DNA from: Erodium maritimum
Lineage: Eukaryota > Streptophyta > Magnoliopsida > Geraniales > Geraniaceae
DNA: 64,000 nt
Direction: 5' to 3'
Assembly: GCA_963921825.1 (NCBI GenBank)
Contig: OY997589.1
Location: 15,397,735 to 15,461,734, forward strand
Shown: one piece after another, positions 32,197 through 47,391 of the stretch
How positions within the stretch are numbered: the first letter of the stretch is position 1
Layout: every line of letters starts with the position of its first letter
Made by a program: the position numbers and the translations under genes
The notes under the pieces: model-generated
What the model was told of the DNA's origin: nothing
Databases searched by the model: none
Seen by the model: only the letters and a program-made list of their open reading frames with translations

Positions 32197-35113
32197 TCAG
32201 AAAAAAGTCTTGACATAGGCGTCAACAACATGAGGTATGATGATTTTGTAAGCCTTCTCAGTTGGATGATAACTGTCCCAAAACACGTACTTGGACGCAT
32301 CAGGACAAGTATGCGGAGTGGCCGGGTTACACAGCACACTTACCTCTATGTTCCCTGTCCCGCAGCAACCTTTGGTGTTCACTTCGAATCCTACCAATAC
32401 CAATCAACAAGAGGAGATTGTCAAGCATGCATCAATGGCGATAATCAAACAGCAGGATTAGGAGGTTACCGTATTGCTTGTAGTTCTTGATGATGTTGTT
32501 GAGCAAGTTGAAGATGTCAACATAGACAAGCTTCACTCCAGGAAGCTTCTTGTTCAGAGTATTGACCACGGAGATGAGCTTGGAGTTGAAGACAGCAGCT
32601 GCTTCGTTGGCTTCTCCGGAGCAGCCTCTTTCTAGGCCTCCTCCAGCCGTCCTCTGTGACGGCACGCACCCGATTGGCGGTAAGCCAATCACCCCAATCC
32701 TTCTTGCTCCCATTTTGTGAAGGTTCTACAATGAACACTCACCAAGAAGACAGTAAGAGCATGCATTGCTCGTCTTTTCTTTAACTTTTCATTTTCTAAG
32801 ATACAGCTATAGATGTGCCCTAAAGTTTAGGGTTAATTATAGAGAACTGTAACGTATTATACGTCTTTTGTACATGACTATTAATTTTAAACATGTTATA
32901 TACAACTACCTAAAGTTTGAAAACCATATACAAATATCACTTTATTTATGAAAAAAATGACAACCCTAATCTTAAAAAGGACTTCATACTACCAAAACAT
33001 ATTCGGTAGATGTAAAAAATCTCTTTTGAAGATCAAACTATTAAAAAAATGGAAAAATGTAAACTTTTTAAGATTAAAGTAAAGAACATTTTCTTCATTT
33101 TTAAGAAAAAAAATTATCTGCCATTTTTTTAAAGTTTAGGTAAATGTACATAATAGTTTAAAGTTGAGCATAGTTATATACAAAAGACGTACGATACATG
33201 ATAGCTTGTGTAAATTTTGTTTTTAAAACGAGCTACTGATATTGGTTCATACTTCCATAACTAGAAATGCAATCTTGTTAATTGAGTGTGGCTCTAGCAC
33301 TTTATTCTTATGGGTTCAAATGCTTCAACAACTTGTAATTAATCCTAAAGAAACTTGTTCATAGTACAAAAAAAAAAACAATTAATTTTGGGGGGGTGCA
33401 ATCAAAGCAAAGCAGAAAACTCCTGGCTCTTTGGAATATTTAATTACCTTCATACCTAACATTCTCTGATCACTCCTGGCTTTTGCAGTTAGCACCATCA
33501 TTGTTAGGCTTCTATCAGTTTTCATCACTCAATTAGCTTTTACAACTTAACTGCCCAGTTCCCAGCTAACACAAATAAATGCTAAAAGCCCTCAACCATG
33601 CTTATCCGAACAGGCTAGCACAATAAATTTCTTTCTAAAAGGTACTATTCTGCATTTTCTGTTTCCACATTGACCCCATTTTTCTTGTAACTATGTTGAC
33701 AATTTGATTCTAATTTCTAAGGCCAACCTTGAGATTTTTCTGAAAAGTATCCAAAGCACAAACAGTCTATGCCATGTTAAACTTACTCCAAGCCAAACAG
33801 CTTAATCTATTAGGTGAAGAACCTAACTAGTATATTAAACAGTCACTAAATCCACATTTTACCAATGTGGGACACTTCAACATTAATATATGATTTTTTT
33901 TTATCATGTATGTGTATCAAGATTTGAGCTTCACTTGCTCATGTAGAAATGAATTTACATGCCAGGTAAAGACAAAATTATGATCAAGTTTAGTAGAGAT
34001 GTTTTTGAACAATTAATTAATTACCTGCAAGAAAGTCGAACCAGAGCTGATCATCAAATCTGTATAGGAGTTGATGTCATAATGAGCCCTTCTAAAGGGT
34101 GTAGAGAAATATGTGTTTGCAATGTCATCGCTTCCCACACAAACTGTATATATGCTTTCTGAGACTATTGTGGCTGCTCTTTCCTTGCCCACTCCAGCTT
34201 TTATTTTGTCTACATAATTCTTGAACAGCTCTAACTGATCCGATAACGAGAGCACTGACTGATTATTGCCAATCAAGAACATATATTAATTGTTGAAAGG
34301 GATATCAGTAAAAAAAATATATATAATCACTTGTCCAGACTGCATCATTATCTATGAGAGAGACATAAAAAAGGTTGATAATTAGATTTTACATACCACT
34401 ATTTTTGATGTGAGGGGATCATACCCCGTGCCACCCGAGGCAAAACTTACACCGGTAAGGAGGTCTTCAAGCTGCAGACTTGGATCCAGATATGGTGGCA
34501 AGAACTCCTTTACACCAAATGCTTCAGCTGAATTATTGTTATATTTTTTTTTTTGCAAAAGTTAGGAGTGAACATTTTCATTCCATCACAGCTAATTAAT
34601 GTTGGTTTCCTGAATCTAACAACATGTTTATATTCCAATTACTGTCACTACTGAGCTAAAGACGGATATAATCTATTGTACATATGCCTTGAGTGTCAAT
34701 TTGTTTTCCAGTGGCATGCCATGCTGCTTAGGGAAAAACATAAAGATACGACAAAACTATAAGAAATGAGTATCTAGTTACTCAAAAAAAAAACATTTAG
34801 TTTCATGCAGACTAGAGCACAAAACAGAGTATGTTGTAACATTACCCAATAGATCCGAGGGGACCTTGCCATTGCTAAACCTTCCAGTCGGATTTCCTCC
34901 TTCGAAATCCCTCCCATATGGCTGGAAATTGCACTTGACTATGGTACCAATATAGTTGTTGTTGCCCGGATCCACGATGGAATCTCCAAAAATAATCTTT
35001 GCAGGAATTGTCAAATTTTTAGTCAGAGCAGAAGAACAACTAGTTTCAAGAATCAAAACTATAAGGAGAGAATAAATGATTAAAGAAACAAGTTTGCAGA
35101 AAAGGAAGTCCAT
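32197..35113 (-). CDS. GDSL esterase/lipase, EXL-like
   Basis: Five exons, read from 35113: 34846-35113, 34397-34527, 34025-34258, 32470-32725 and 32197-32390. All introns are GT-AG and give 360 residues. Residues 1-29 form a hydrophobic signal peptide, so the enzyme is probably secreted to the cell wall or apoplast. Block I is [12 protein letters not shown] with the nucleophile Ser45; block V is [10 protein letters not shown] (Asp335, His338), closing the triad; [14 protein letters not shown] and [13 protein letters not shown] are also family signatures. In block III the oxyanion Asn of the GxND motif is Asp177 ([11 protein letters not shown]). The length and five-exon layout are normal for plant GDSL lipases, which hydrolyse acyl esters. 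The natural substrate is unknown. Intron 3 is long and holds a foldback element. Confidence 0.93.
32845..33225. mobile_element. Foldback MITE in GDSL intron 3
   Basis: The left arm (acgtcttttgtacatgac, then acctaaagtttgaaaa) is mirrored at the right (aaagtttaggtaaatgtaca, then caaaagacgtacgata). Ends and target duplication could not be set. AT-rich, non-coding. Confidence 0.55.
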
Positions 35114-35164
35114 ACTCTCAGGAGATGGGCTCTTTTGGGGATATGATATGACTTCACATACTTT

Positions 35165-35173
35165 TATTTATAG
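35165..35173 (-). promoter_or_regulatory. TATA box of the GDSL gene
   Basis: The minus strand reads CTATAAATA about 52 bases before the ATG at 35113, implying a very short leader of roughly 20-25 bases. The matching site in the upstream pseudogene copy is altered. Confidence 0.65.
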
Positions 35174-35179
35174 AGTAAG

Positions 35180-36858
35180 AAGGAAGAACCATTAATGGGT
35201 GCTGGAACATTTATTACACTTAAGAGACAATCAGTTGGTTGGAAGATACAATGCTTTAAAAAGGAAGAACCACTAATCATTTTTCTTCTTTTAGCATACC
35301 TTAACTGATGAACTCTTAAAAGTGGAGAGATCTAGAACAAACACAGGTGTCCTCCTCATCAATTATGTTAGGGAATCAGTGGCAGATGCTCTAAAACTCT
35401 ATCCTTCAGGATCAACTTACTTCCAACGAAGCTGCTACAATTTTTTGTCATTGGAAAAGAAGAAACTTTTTGAGATTTTGTGCCAGATGTAATAAGAAAG
35501 AATCTTTCACATCCACCCACTCTTCTATAAAAAGGGACTTGGTCAATATCATTTTCATATATATACATATATATTGTGATGTATGTGTTTTGACTGTTAA
35601 CTTGTCAGAGAAATGAGAAAATTTCTAACATATGCAATTGCAGTAAAACTCTTACACATCCTGTTCATAAGTTTCATCACACTGGTCATGAAGATGACTA
35701 ATGAAGTCATAGCACATGGAGCATGGAAAGTTGACAAAGCAGATTGCAAATTACTACAACCAAATGTAACTTGGCTATTCCTAGTCGTCGGTGAGGGTCA
35801 GGAAAATTGTCTCTACATGGCGAGGAAGGATAATCCTAAGAGAAAACTATCTTTTCACAAAAAACACCAACTCCATGCATGTCATAACCATACTAAATAT
35901 CAAAATCAATTTCAGTACTGTATCAGAGTTAAGAAGTTGCTTATAAAAACATGATAGTTAAGAAGCTAAAGGTATCTTACTTTTTCATATCTAATAAAAG
36001 CACCATGTGTGTGTCAGCTTCTTGATCTATCTCATACAGCAACAGCTGCAATGCTTAAAGTATCTTCAAAACTGTGACCATCTCCTGTTAAAACCTTGAG
36101 GCCCTTTGCACATGTACTTGTCTAGTCATTTTCATCCCCACCTACGTGTCCTGGCTTGTTTAGGACATATAACCAGACCCCAACCACGTTTTAATTATGA
36201 AATGACTTGAAGAAACAGCTAAGCAAGAATTTAATTTTGAGAACATTTCAAATAAACATACACCATTTGAGTAACCAGAACTATTAATGCCGCAGATAGG
36301 AATTGAACCATAAATGAGTTACTACGCATTATTATTATTACAGGAAACAAAATTGATAGTACTTGGAGATTGTTTCATATAACATTAGAGAAGTGAATGT
36401 CTAAATGTCTGTTTATTTCTCTTCGTACATGGACAGTCGTTGAGTCGAGAATTTGGTTTAACAGGCCACACTGATACAGATACGCTAAAACTGTTTATAT
36501 GGACACACAGAGAAACAACTACATGCAATTTCATAAATGTAAAGATACACTAAAAATGTTTATATGATGAACTATAATTAATCACATGTTCAGGTGTCTC
36601 CAAACAGATCACAAATTTAGCAGGACCCCAAATAAAGAAAACCTTATCCTGAGGCAACTTAGAGACCTTGGTTGATGAGTCCCCAAGGCTGCAATCCAAG
36701 TTATGTGGAAGGCAATAAAAGGGATGTTGACAGATACTGTCCAAACTCAGCTACTTGTAACACCTGTCTCTTCCATTATATACAAGGTTCTTTTAAGCTG
36801 CACTAGGATAAAGATAAACCATTGGCTTCCAAAATACCATAATTAGACAAGCTATAGT
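35180..36858. other. Intergenic upstream of the GDSL gene
   Basis: A plus-strand frame at 35613-35954 (113 codons) begins with a hydrophobic signal-like segment but matches no secreted family I know, and has no splice partner. A minus-strand frame at 36550-36744 is weakly reminiscent of a cytochrome P450 N-terminal region, without any other P450 motif. I call neither a gene. Confidence 0.35.
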
Positions 36859-36866
36859 ATAAAATT

Positions 36867-37253
36867 GGGGTAAAACCAGGAACTAACTATCCCTGACTTG
36901 TACCGCTCCGGAACATACTGCTGACTTATTTTTGGGTCAAAAACGCACGGTTGACTTAAGTATTTACTAAAAAGTAACTTTTTCCGTTATGAACTAACAT
37001 TTTCCGTTAGAGATGACGGAAAACGTTAGTAAAAGCTGCAAAAAACTAACAAGTTTACGGTTAGTTTTTGAGTTCAGTAGTCATATTGCAGTTAGTTCTT
37101 GGAGTTTTTCCTAACTTTCATCGTCATCTCTAACGAAAAATGTTAGTTTGTGTAATTACCTTAAGTCAGGAGTGAGTTTCTGATCGACAAAAAAGTCAAC
37201 CGTAGTTCTTGAGATGTACAAGTCGGGGATAGTTAGTACCTGGAGTTTGTCCC
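36867..37253. mobile_element. Foldback MITE, Mutator-like
   Basis: Inverted ends (ggtaaaaccaggaactaact at the left, agttagtacctggagtttgt at the right) continue inward as cttgtac...ttgacttaag against complements. A perfect 8-bp duplication ataaaatt flanks it (36859-36866 and 37254-37261). Whether the target is 8 bp (hAT) or a decayed 9 bp (Mutator) is open. Resembles 56865-57274 in design but not in sequence. Confidence 0.75.
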
Positions 37254-37717
37254 ATAAAATTATCTCCACCTCCTCCTCCTGCCAATAAAAGAATCAGTCT
37301 GTGATATAATGAATAGTTGTAAATTTACCACTTAAAGTATTTAATGACTGGGATCATAATAACAGAATTTCTTTCATATTTTTTTTTTTACTTTGTGGGG
37401 GCACTTGCTAGTAGTAGTTATCAACTCCATGTTACATAATTGCTACCTTTAGACCCAATATTACACTTTTTGTGGCTACATATATAGACATTAGTAAGGT
37501 TGCCTTGAGTAATTTGATCTCTTAAATAAATGAAAAAAAGTGAGCAGGGCAGTTAACCCTTGAGAGGCAATCTTTTATAGCTCTGCATCCCCACATTATA
37601 ACCCTTGAGAGGTAATCTTTTATTGTTATAATAAGCCTTTCCCTTGGCTTTGAGATATCAATAGACAGATGAACCACAAGCACTATGCTAATCCAAAACG
37701 AATCCTAGTAATATTGT

Positions 37718-38417
37718 CAAGGTTCTAAAAAACACCAGGCGCTAGTCGGGCGGTTAGGCCCTTCGGGGATTAATCGGAGACTACTCGGAGATTAAACGAG
37801 GATAAATCGGATTTTTATTTCTTCTATTTTTTAATTTATTAATATTATATATATGAATAAAATATGAATTTTATTATGAAAAAAATAGTAAAAAAACATT
37901 TAAAAATACAAAAAAAAATATATTTGTTGCATAATTATCTTTAAATGACAAAAAAATCCCTATAAACAACATTAATATCCTTATATAAAAATGAAACTAG
38001 TAATAAAAATTTAAAAATTAGTATGATATTTTCCTAAAAAGATTAAAAAAAATATCAATAAACAAGTAAACTACATTAACGTCCACAATTATTTAAGATG
38101 TAAGTGTATATACTCTATGATTATTAATTTTATAATTAAATTTAAAATTATATATATTTAATATATATATTTTTATAATAATAATATGAATTATATAAAA
38201 TGATTAATAAAAAATAATTAAGATAAAACCTTTAAAATCGGATGAGTGTTGTAAAAATTCCCACCTAGGAACCGATTAATCCCCGCCTAAGACCGATTAA
38301 TCCCCGCCTAGGTGGGGATTGACCCGATTTTTTTAAATCCACCTAGAGCCGCCCGACTTGTTAAAATCGGGTCAGTGTTCTAAAAATCCCCGCCTAGGCC
38401 CGACTTTTAGAACACTG
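37718..38417. mobile_element. hAT-type MITE
   Basis: Ends are caaggttctaaaa and ttttagaacactg (inverted), with a perfect 8-bp duplication aatattgt (37710-37717 and 38418-38425). Subterminal blocks of gccgcccgac, cccgcctag and their complements recur, including internal copies of the right end near 38230 and 38370. The middle is over 80 percent A+T. No transposase. Confidence 0.88.
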
Positions 38418-38425
38418 AATATTGT

Positions 38426-39839
38426 AGGCATAGTGAATAAGAAATGATATAAGAAGGTGTGAAATCATGTAGATATGTAATGAAAAGGGGCTGTGGAAGA
38501 AAAATGAGAGGGTAGCAGTTACCAAGTCCATAATGATGTATTTAACAGCAGCAGCAACAGCTATAAAAAAATGAAGTAATTAATTAGAGAAGAGACTTAC
38601 TCCTTGCATCTGCTGAAAGCCTCAGTTTTTTTTTTCAGCTAGGGTTTCATTGATTCCACAATTTCCATGAATGAGGAAAAGGGGAAGCTGCAACTGGTGC
38701 AGACAAGATAAAGGATAAGATCCCTTGAACTTACATCAAAACAACAATCAAAGCTTAGAACAACTACATAAATTCCTCAGTTTGTTAGTTAGGACCATCT
38801 CTTCCAATTACAAGCATACTGGGTCATTTGGGAACCATACCTTGTGCTTCTTGTGGTCTGGTGATGATCGGTAGTGGAGGCGAGAGGGATTAACAATTTT
38901 GGAGACTAATAGTTTCTTTCATCATCGATTAGGTTTCAGGGATCCAAAATGCAAAAACGTTAGATTGATTGTATTTCTGGAGAATCACATACCAACGCCA
39001 ATATAATCCTTCTCCGTTTCTGGACACCATTTTTTAAAGTACATACAATATTTAATACCTTGTATTAAAAAATATGAAAATAATCTAAATACATGTTAAA
39101 TCTAAAGGTAAATATTTGATATTTGAACAAATATATAAAAAATACATGCAATTATTTTATTTTTGAAATATAATGTTTACCATTTTGAACAAATGATTTT
39201 TCCATTCATTTTTAATGGAATTGGTACCCGTGCACCAAAAATATCGAGACATCTTTCTGTTTGAGCCCAAAACATGAGATGCTTTTTACGAGTTGCCCTT
39301 AATTTGATTCCGGTGTATTTTAAACTGGTGTGAACCAAAGCTAAGCTCGAATCAAACCGATTTTTTTCCTACAAAATCTTAGGACGATATTGTGAAACAA
39401 AACTCAATAAGATTGAAATCCGAGATCCCAATTTCATTAGACAAAAAAAAAAAACAAAGAGGAAGTAGAGTACAATCTCGTCAGCCTTGGTATTGGAAAA
39501 CCAGCTCATTCCTCAACTACATCTTCATTAAAGAAGCCGAAAGCATCACTGAAATACAACAGCTAGAAATAATGGTTCCAATTGGCTATATATAATCAAC
39601 CTCTCATAGTCATAGATTAAACAAAATATGTGAATCACAGTAACCTCAAGTCTGACAAACAAACTAGGCAACAAACATACAATGATATAACTGCATTCAT
39701 GCAACCCAAACATGTCCTCCTCCTAACTGGTTTTCAAGTTCTAACAGTAATATCCAAACCCATTGTAACTAAATGCTTCTTCACGGTCACCGAGTCTTGT
39801 GCAGCTTCTTCCAGTTTACACCTAGGTAAGATTCATGGA
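38426..39839. other. Intergenic, and ROP 3' UTR
   Basis: No gene recognised. The last few hundred bases before 39840 are probably the 3' UTR of the minus-strand ROP gene. A plus-strand 67-codon frame at 39392 is lysine-rich and has no known relative. Confidence 0.45.
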
Positions 39840-43195
<3,356 letters not shown>

Positions 43196-43852
43196 TCAGG
43201 CCCTCACCCAGAAAAAAAAGTAAAGGATAAAGAAGAGAGCTTCAGATCTTCACCTGAGGACCTGATCACTCACACACAAACTCGATTTCTTCGTCCCCCC
43301 TTCGTCAATCGAGAAGCTGTACGGTCCAAGAAAATGCACAACAATTCAACCCAGCCCTAACCCAGATCATGAAATAAAAAAACCCTAATTTGGAGAAAAG
43401 AGTGAGGGCAAGAAAGTTTCCTGATGACTTTCTCAGGGAACAAACAAAGATGGGAAAGGGAAAGTGGGAGTAGGAGAGGAACAAAATATTGGAACTTGAT
43501 TTTGGTGGAAGATGGAGAGAACAGGAAGAGAGAGAGAGAGAGTCTGTGTGACGAACGGAGCTGACCGGGAAATAATGCCGTTGAATCGCTCGTCGAGCGA
43601 AACAAAACCGTTTTTATTTATTATTAATTTTCTTCCTTTCCGTTACTTTGAGTGATGGAGCTTTGATATCGTACGATGACACAGCTTTGAGCTCTGATAC
43701 TGATAGTGTGTGTCTGCTTTTACGGTTTAAAAGCAATGAAATCATCTTTTGAATTAAGGGTAATAATGGATCCTAATCTTCTATGACTTGTTTTGGTGAT
43801 TCTAGTTGAGTTTGACCTTTGTCTGTTTGTACGTTCTCAATTGTAATCTTTT

Positions 43853-43988
43853 TATTTTTTTTGCACAAACTATTAATTACCGTATGTTTTAACGATTTCG
43901 TTAGTTTTTGGACATGTGTTGGTAGTAACATTTTTCTAACGGAATCGTCAAAACTGACGGTAATTAATAGTTTATGTCAAAAATGGAA
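43853..43988. repeat. Palindromic hairpin sequence
   Basis: Arms aaactattaattaccgt and acggtaattaatagttt are perfect inverted copies, and the pairing extends with mismatches to ttaacgatttcgttag. A small foldback MITE in the ROP-APX divergent spacer. Target duplication not identified. Confidence 0.75.
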
Positions 43989-44249
43989 AGGTCACAGTTG
44001 AGAAGTGCAAACAAAAATCAAGCCCAATTAAGATCGTCAAAACAAAGCACATCAAGAGGATAAAAATTAGGATTTTGAGCGGATAAAAAACCCAATTACA
44101 AAAATCAAAGTAATTATATAAAAATGATATCAAAGTTAACATATTTTTATCAGATTATGTAACCACATGTTAATTTATATAATTATTTTTCAACTTTGGT
44201 GGTTGATTTAGAAAAAAATAAAATAAAATGGGTGCTTGTAAAAATTTCA

Positions 44250-44707
44250 CGGGTTAAATATCGAAACTTACTCTGAAGTATTGGTCACAAACACTACACT
44301 ACCCAACGTTTCAAAATGACAAATGCACTACATTAAGTATTGGTCACACGATTTTATTAATAAAAATGGACGGAATTCCATCCGGTAATCATATGACCTC
44401 AAGTGTCATGTAACGAATGGTAAAATGACATTTCCCCCCTTAAGTATTTGACATCTATACATTTTATAAGGAACAATAACGACGGTACAATGGTAATGTT
44501 TCTTATAAAATGTATAGAGGTCAAATAATTAAAGGAAAACATCATTTTACCATTCATACACTTTGAGGTCATATGACTAACAAAATGGAATATTTCGTCT
44601 ATTTTTACTAACAAAATCACGTGATCAATAGAGCATTTGTCATTTTGAAACGATGGATAATACAGTATTCGTGACCAATACTTAAAAATAAGTTTCGATA
44701 TTTAACT
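44250..44707. mobile_element. Foldback MITE between ROP and APX
   Basis: Long inverted arms of about 200 bp: ttaaatatcgaaactta and aagtattggtcac at the left, complements at the right, and gtttcaaaatgacaaatgc in both arms. Flanks aaaatttca and cacatttca agree at 7 of 9, a possible decayed 9-bp duplication (Mutator-like). Confidence 0.7.
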
Positions 44708-44812
44708 CACATTTCATTAGAACGGAACAAAGATGAAAGGGAAAATTTAGAAAGAAAAGAATATACAGTGGTTGCATAGAGTGTTGGCCTAGCTCATTTC
44801 TGCAATGCGATA

Positions 44813-44820
44813 CTATATAC
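44813..44820 (+). promoter_or_regulatory. TATA box of the APX gene
   Basis: CTATATAC lies about 160 bases before the ATG at 44977. The leader probably contains a small intron (gtatct at 44894 to ttcag at 44967), as the sequence has good donor and acceptor sites there. Confidence 0.5.
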
Positions 44821-44976
44821 AACTTGACTCTCTCACGTATTCTCTACCGAATCTACGCTTTTCTTCATCTTCTTCCTTTCCCCCCAACCCCGAGGTATCT
44901 ATTTTATATATTACTCTCTGATCCTTCTCTGTTCTGCTTTGTATATTTATTGTTTTCTCCATTTCAGTAGTGATCA

Positions 44977-47023
44977 ATGGCTTCCTCACACTATCTCAAG
45001 GAAATCGACAAGGCTCGCCGAGACCTCCGAGCTCTCATCTCCACCAACCACTGTGCTCCTCTCCTGCTCCGCTTGGCGTAATCATCAATCACTCTATGAA
45101 CTCAATACTTGCTTTTAGATTTCACATTTCATGTATGTGGCTGCAGCTGGCATGATGCTGGAACTTATGATGCTAAGACCAACACAGGAGGTCCTAATGG
45201 CTCTATCAGGAATGAACAAGAGTACATGCATGGCTCCAACCAAGGCCTGGAAATTGCTATTCATTTATGTGGTGGGTTTCTACGTTTTGATCTCTAATTT
45301 TGAAATGTCAATCACAATTTGTTGGAGTTCCTTTCTTCTGATATGGGTTCTATTGTATTTGTCAGAGCAAGTGAAGACCAACCATCCTAAGATTTCTTAT
45401 GCTGACCTTTACCAGGTGATTATAAAGCTTTCATCTCCAAGGATAGAGATAGACCTGCTTCTTTTAATAACTTTTCATTTCACAGTCATTATATATAACA
45501 TATCTGTTGCTTGTTGATTCTAACAATTACAAGATCTTTTAAGTTGTTATTTGAGTTTAGGGTTAATTACCTTTAGTACCCCTTTTCTATTGGTAACACT
45601 CTTTTAGTACCTATATGTATTGGTAGCGCTCTGGACAAAATTTTGGTCAAGTTTACGCCATTTTGATGATCTGTGACTATAAGGGGTATTAAATGTTATG
45701 TTACCAATAGAAAAAGGGGTACAAAAGGTAATTAACCCTTGAGTTTAGGAAGAGAACAATTTAGATAAGCTTGATCTCAACTGTTTATGTAAAACAATAT
45801 ATCTGCTTGTCTTGGTTCTCTCTACACATTTACTCTACACATTTGGCAGCAACTCACTCCATGCCAGATTTCAAATTTTGGATTTGTACATTTAACATTC
45901 AATTGGGGTTTTCAGCTTGCTGGTGTTGTTGCAGTTGAAGTTAGTGGAGGCCCCACCGTCGACTTCGTTCCGGGTAGAAAGGTATGAAGTGACAAACAGT
46001 TGAGAAGCTGTTATAAACTGATTATAGGTGTTTAATAACCATCATTCTCTTTGTCAGGATTCACTTGAATCTCCAGATGAAGGTCGTCTTCCAGACGCTA
46101 ACAAAGGTATAACTTTTCATATCATGAAACAAAATTCTAATTCATTTTCATTTTCATATTTAAAGTCACTTAACTTTGTGAGACCATATCTACTTTTATT
46201 TTGAAAGCATTAGGCCAGGTGATTATGCATAGTTGAAGAAGAGATTAACTTTGTGATTCAACTTTTGATGTAGGTGCATCGCATCTTAGGGAAATATTTT
46301 ACAGGATGGGTCTATCTGACAAGGACATTGTGGCACTATCTGGTGCCCACACACTGGTAATTTGTTCATTAATCAAGCTACATAAAAACAAAATCTCCCG
46401 CCAATATGTATACTTTCTCCGCTTTTTTTTTTTGTTATGTAGGGAAGGGCACATCGTGAAAGATCAGGCTTTGATGGCCCTTGGACAAAGGAGCCTCTAA
46501 AGTTTGACAATTCATACTTTGTGTAAGGATTTGTAAAAAAAATCTCCATTTATTTGCACTTTCCTACCTTTACATAGATGGTAACATATTACTTTGTGTG
46601 TATGACACTGTAATTAGGGAACTGCTGAAAGGAGATTCAGATTCACTATTAAAACTTCCAACAGACAAGGTTCTAGTGGAAGATCCCGTGTTTCTTCGCT
46701 ATGTTGAGCTATATGCAAAGGTTGTATAGCTTGTGCTGGAAATGAATCTTGTTGCATCTATTACTTGTTAGTTGACAAGCCAAAACATGTACTGAGATGA
46801 ATTTTTTCTTGATGAATGGTGACAGGATGAGGAAGCATTTTTTGCAGATTATGCAGCATCACACAAAAAATTATCAGAGCTAGGCTTTGCTCCACCTTCC
46901 TCATGTTCCAAGCTAGGATGGAAGAACCGTAAAATATTAGCACAAAGTGCTTTTGCTGTGGCTGCTGCTTCAGCTGTGGTGCTCCTCAGTTACTTCTATG
47001 AAATCCACAGAAGAACCAAGTGA
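44977..47023 (+). CDS. APX3: L-ascorbate peroxidase, peroxisomal membrane type
   Basis: Nine exons: 44977-45077, 45147-45271, 45366-45415, 45916-45981, 46058-46106, 46274-46356, 46443-46522, 46618-46720 and 46826-47023. All are GT-AG and give 284 residues. It reduces H2O2 to water with ascorbate. The distal site is RLAWHDAG (Arg32, Trp35, His36); the proximal haem ligand is His156 in SGAHTLGRAH. Arg165, at the position that binds ascorbate in cytosolic APX, and Trp172 are present. The C-terminus has one membrane span ([18 protein letters not shown]) followed by EIHRRTK, a basic tail that sends tail-anchored APX3-type proteins to peroxisomes. All key residues are intact and length is normal. 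Intron 3 contains a 179-bp MITE. It converges with the TPR gene, whose stop is 369 bases away. Confidence 0.97.
45560..45738. mobile_element. 179-bp Mutator-like MITE in APX intron 3
   Basis: Near-perfect 38-bp inverted ends (gggttaattacctttagtac and its counterpart) and a perfect 9-bp duplication ttgagttta (45551-45559 and 45739-45747). A diverged relative lies at 56490-56747. Confidence 0.92.
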
Positions 47024-47391
47024 AGAGAAGGACAATGTTTATGTTTCTAGTCATCCACCAAGTGTATATGCTGATAGAACTTGATTACATATATGTCTGT
47101 TTATAAATAAAAGAAAAATCTTGAAGATTGCATACACAAGGAAATTGGAGAAATTCAGATAATGAAGGATGCAGATAATTAATATTATTGAATGAATTAT
47201 TGTGTTAAAGATGCATTACATGAATGAATATAGAATTAGAATATGCCTATGTTGAAAACCAACCATGCTTCTGCTACTTGCTGCTCATCCTTGAACACTT
47301 TGACATGGTTGAGGAGAACAAGGTTGTCTCCAAACTACCAGCAGCTACTTACTTACCCTTTGAGGTAGTTAAATTAGTTGAATTAAACTTA

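Noticed and set aside
35613-35954. Possible small secreted protein upstream of the GDSL gene
   Set aside because: A signal-like start but no cysteine pattern or motif of any family I know; single unsupported frame.
36550-36744. Resemblance to the N-terminal region of a cytochrome P450
   Set aside because: Only a short weak similarity; no haem-binding or ExxR motif nearby.
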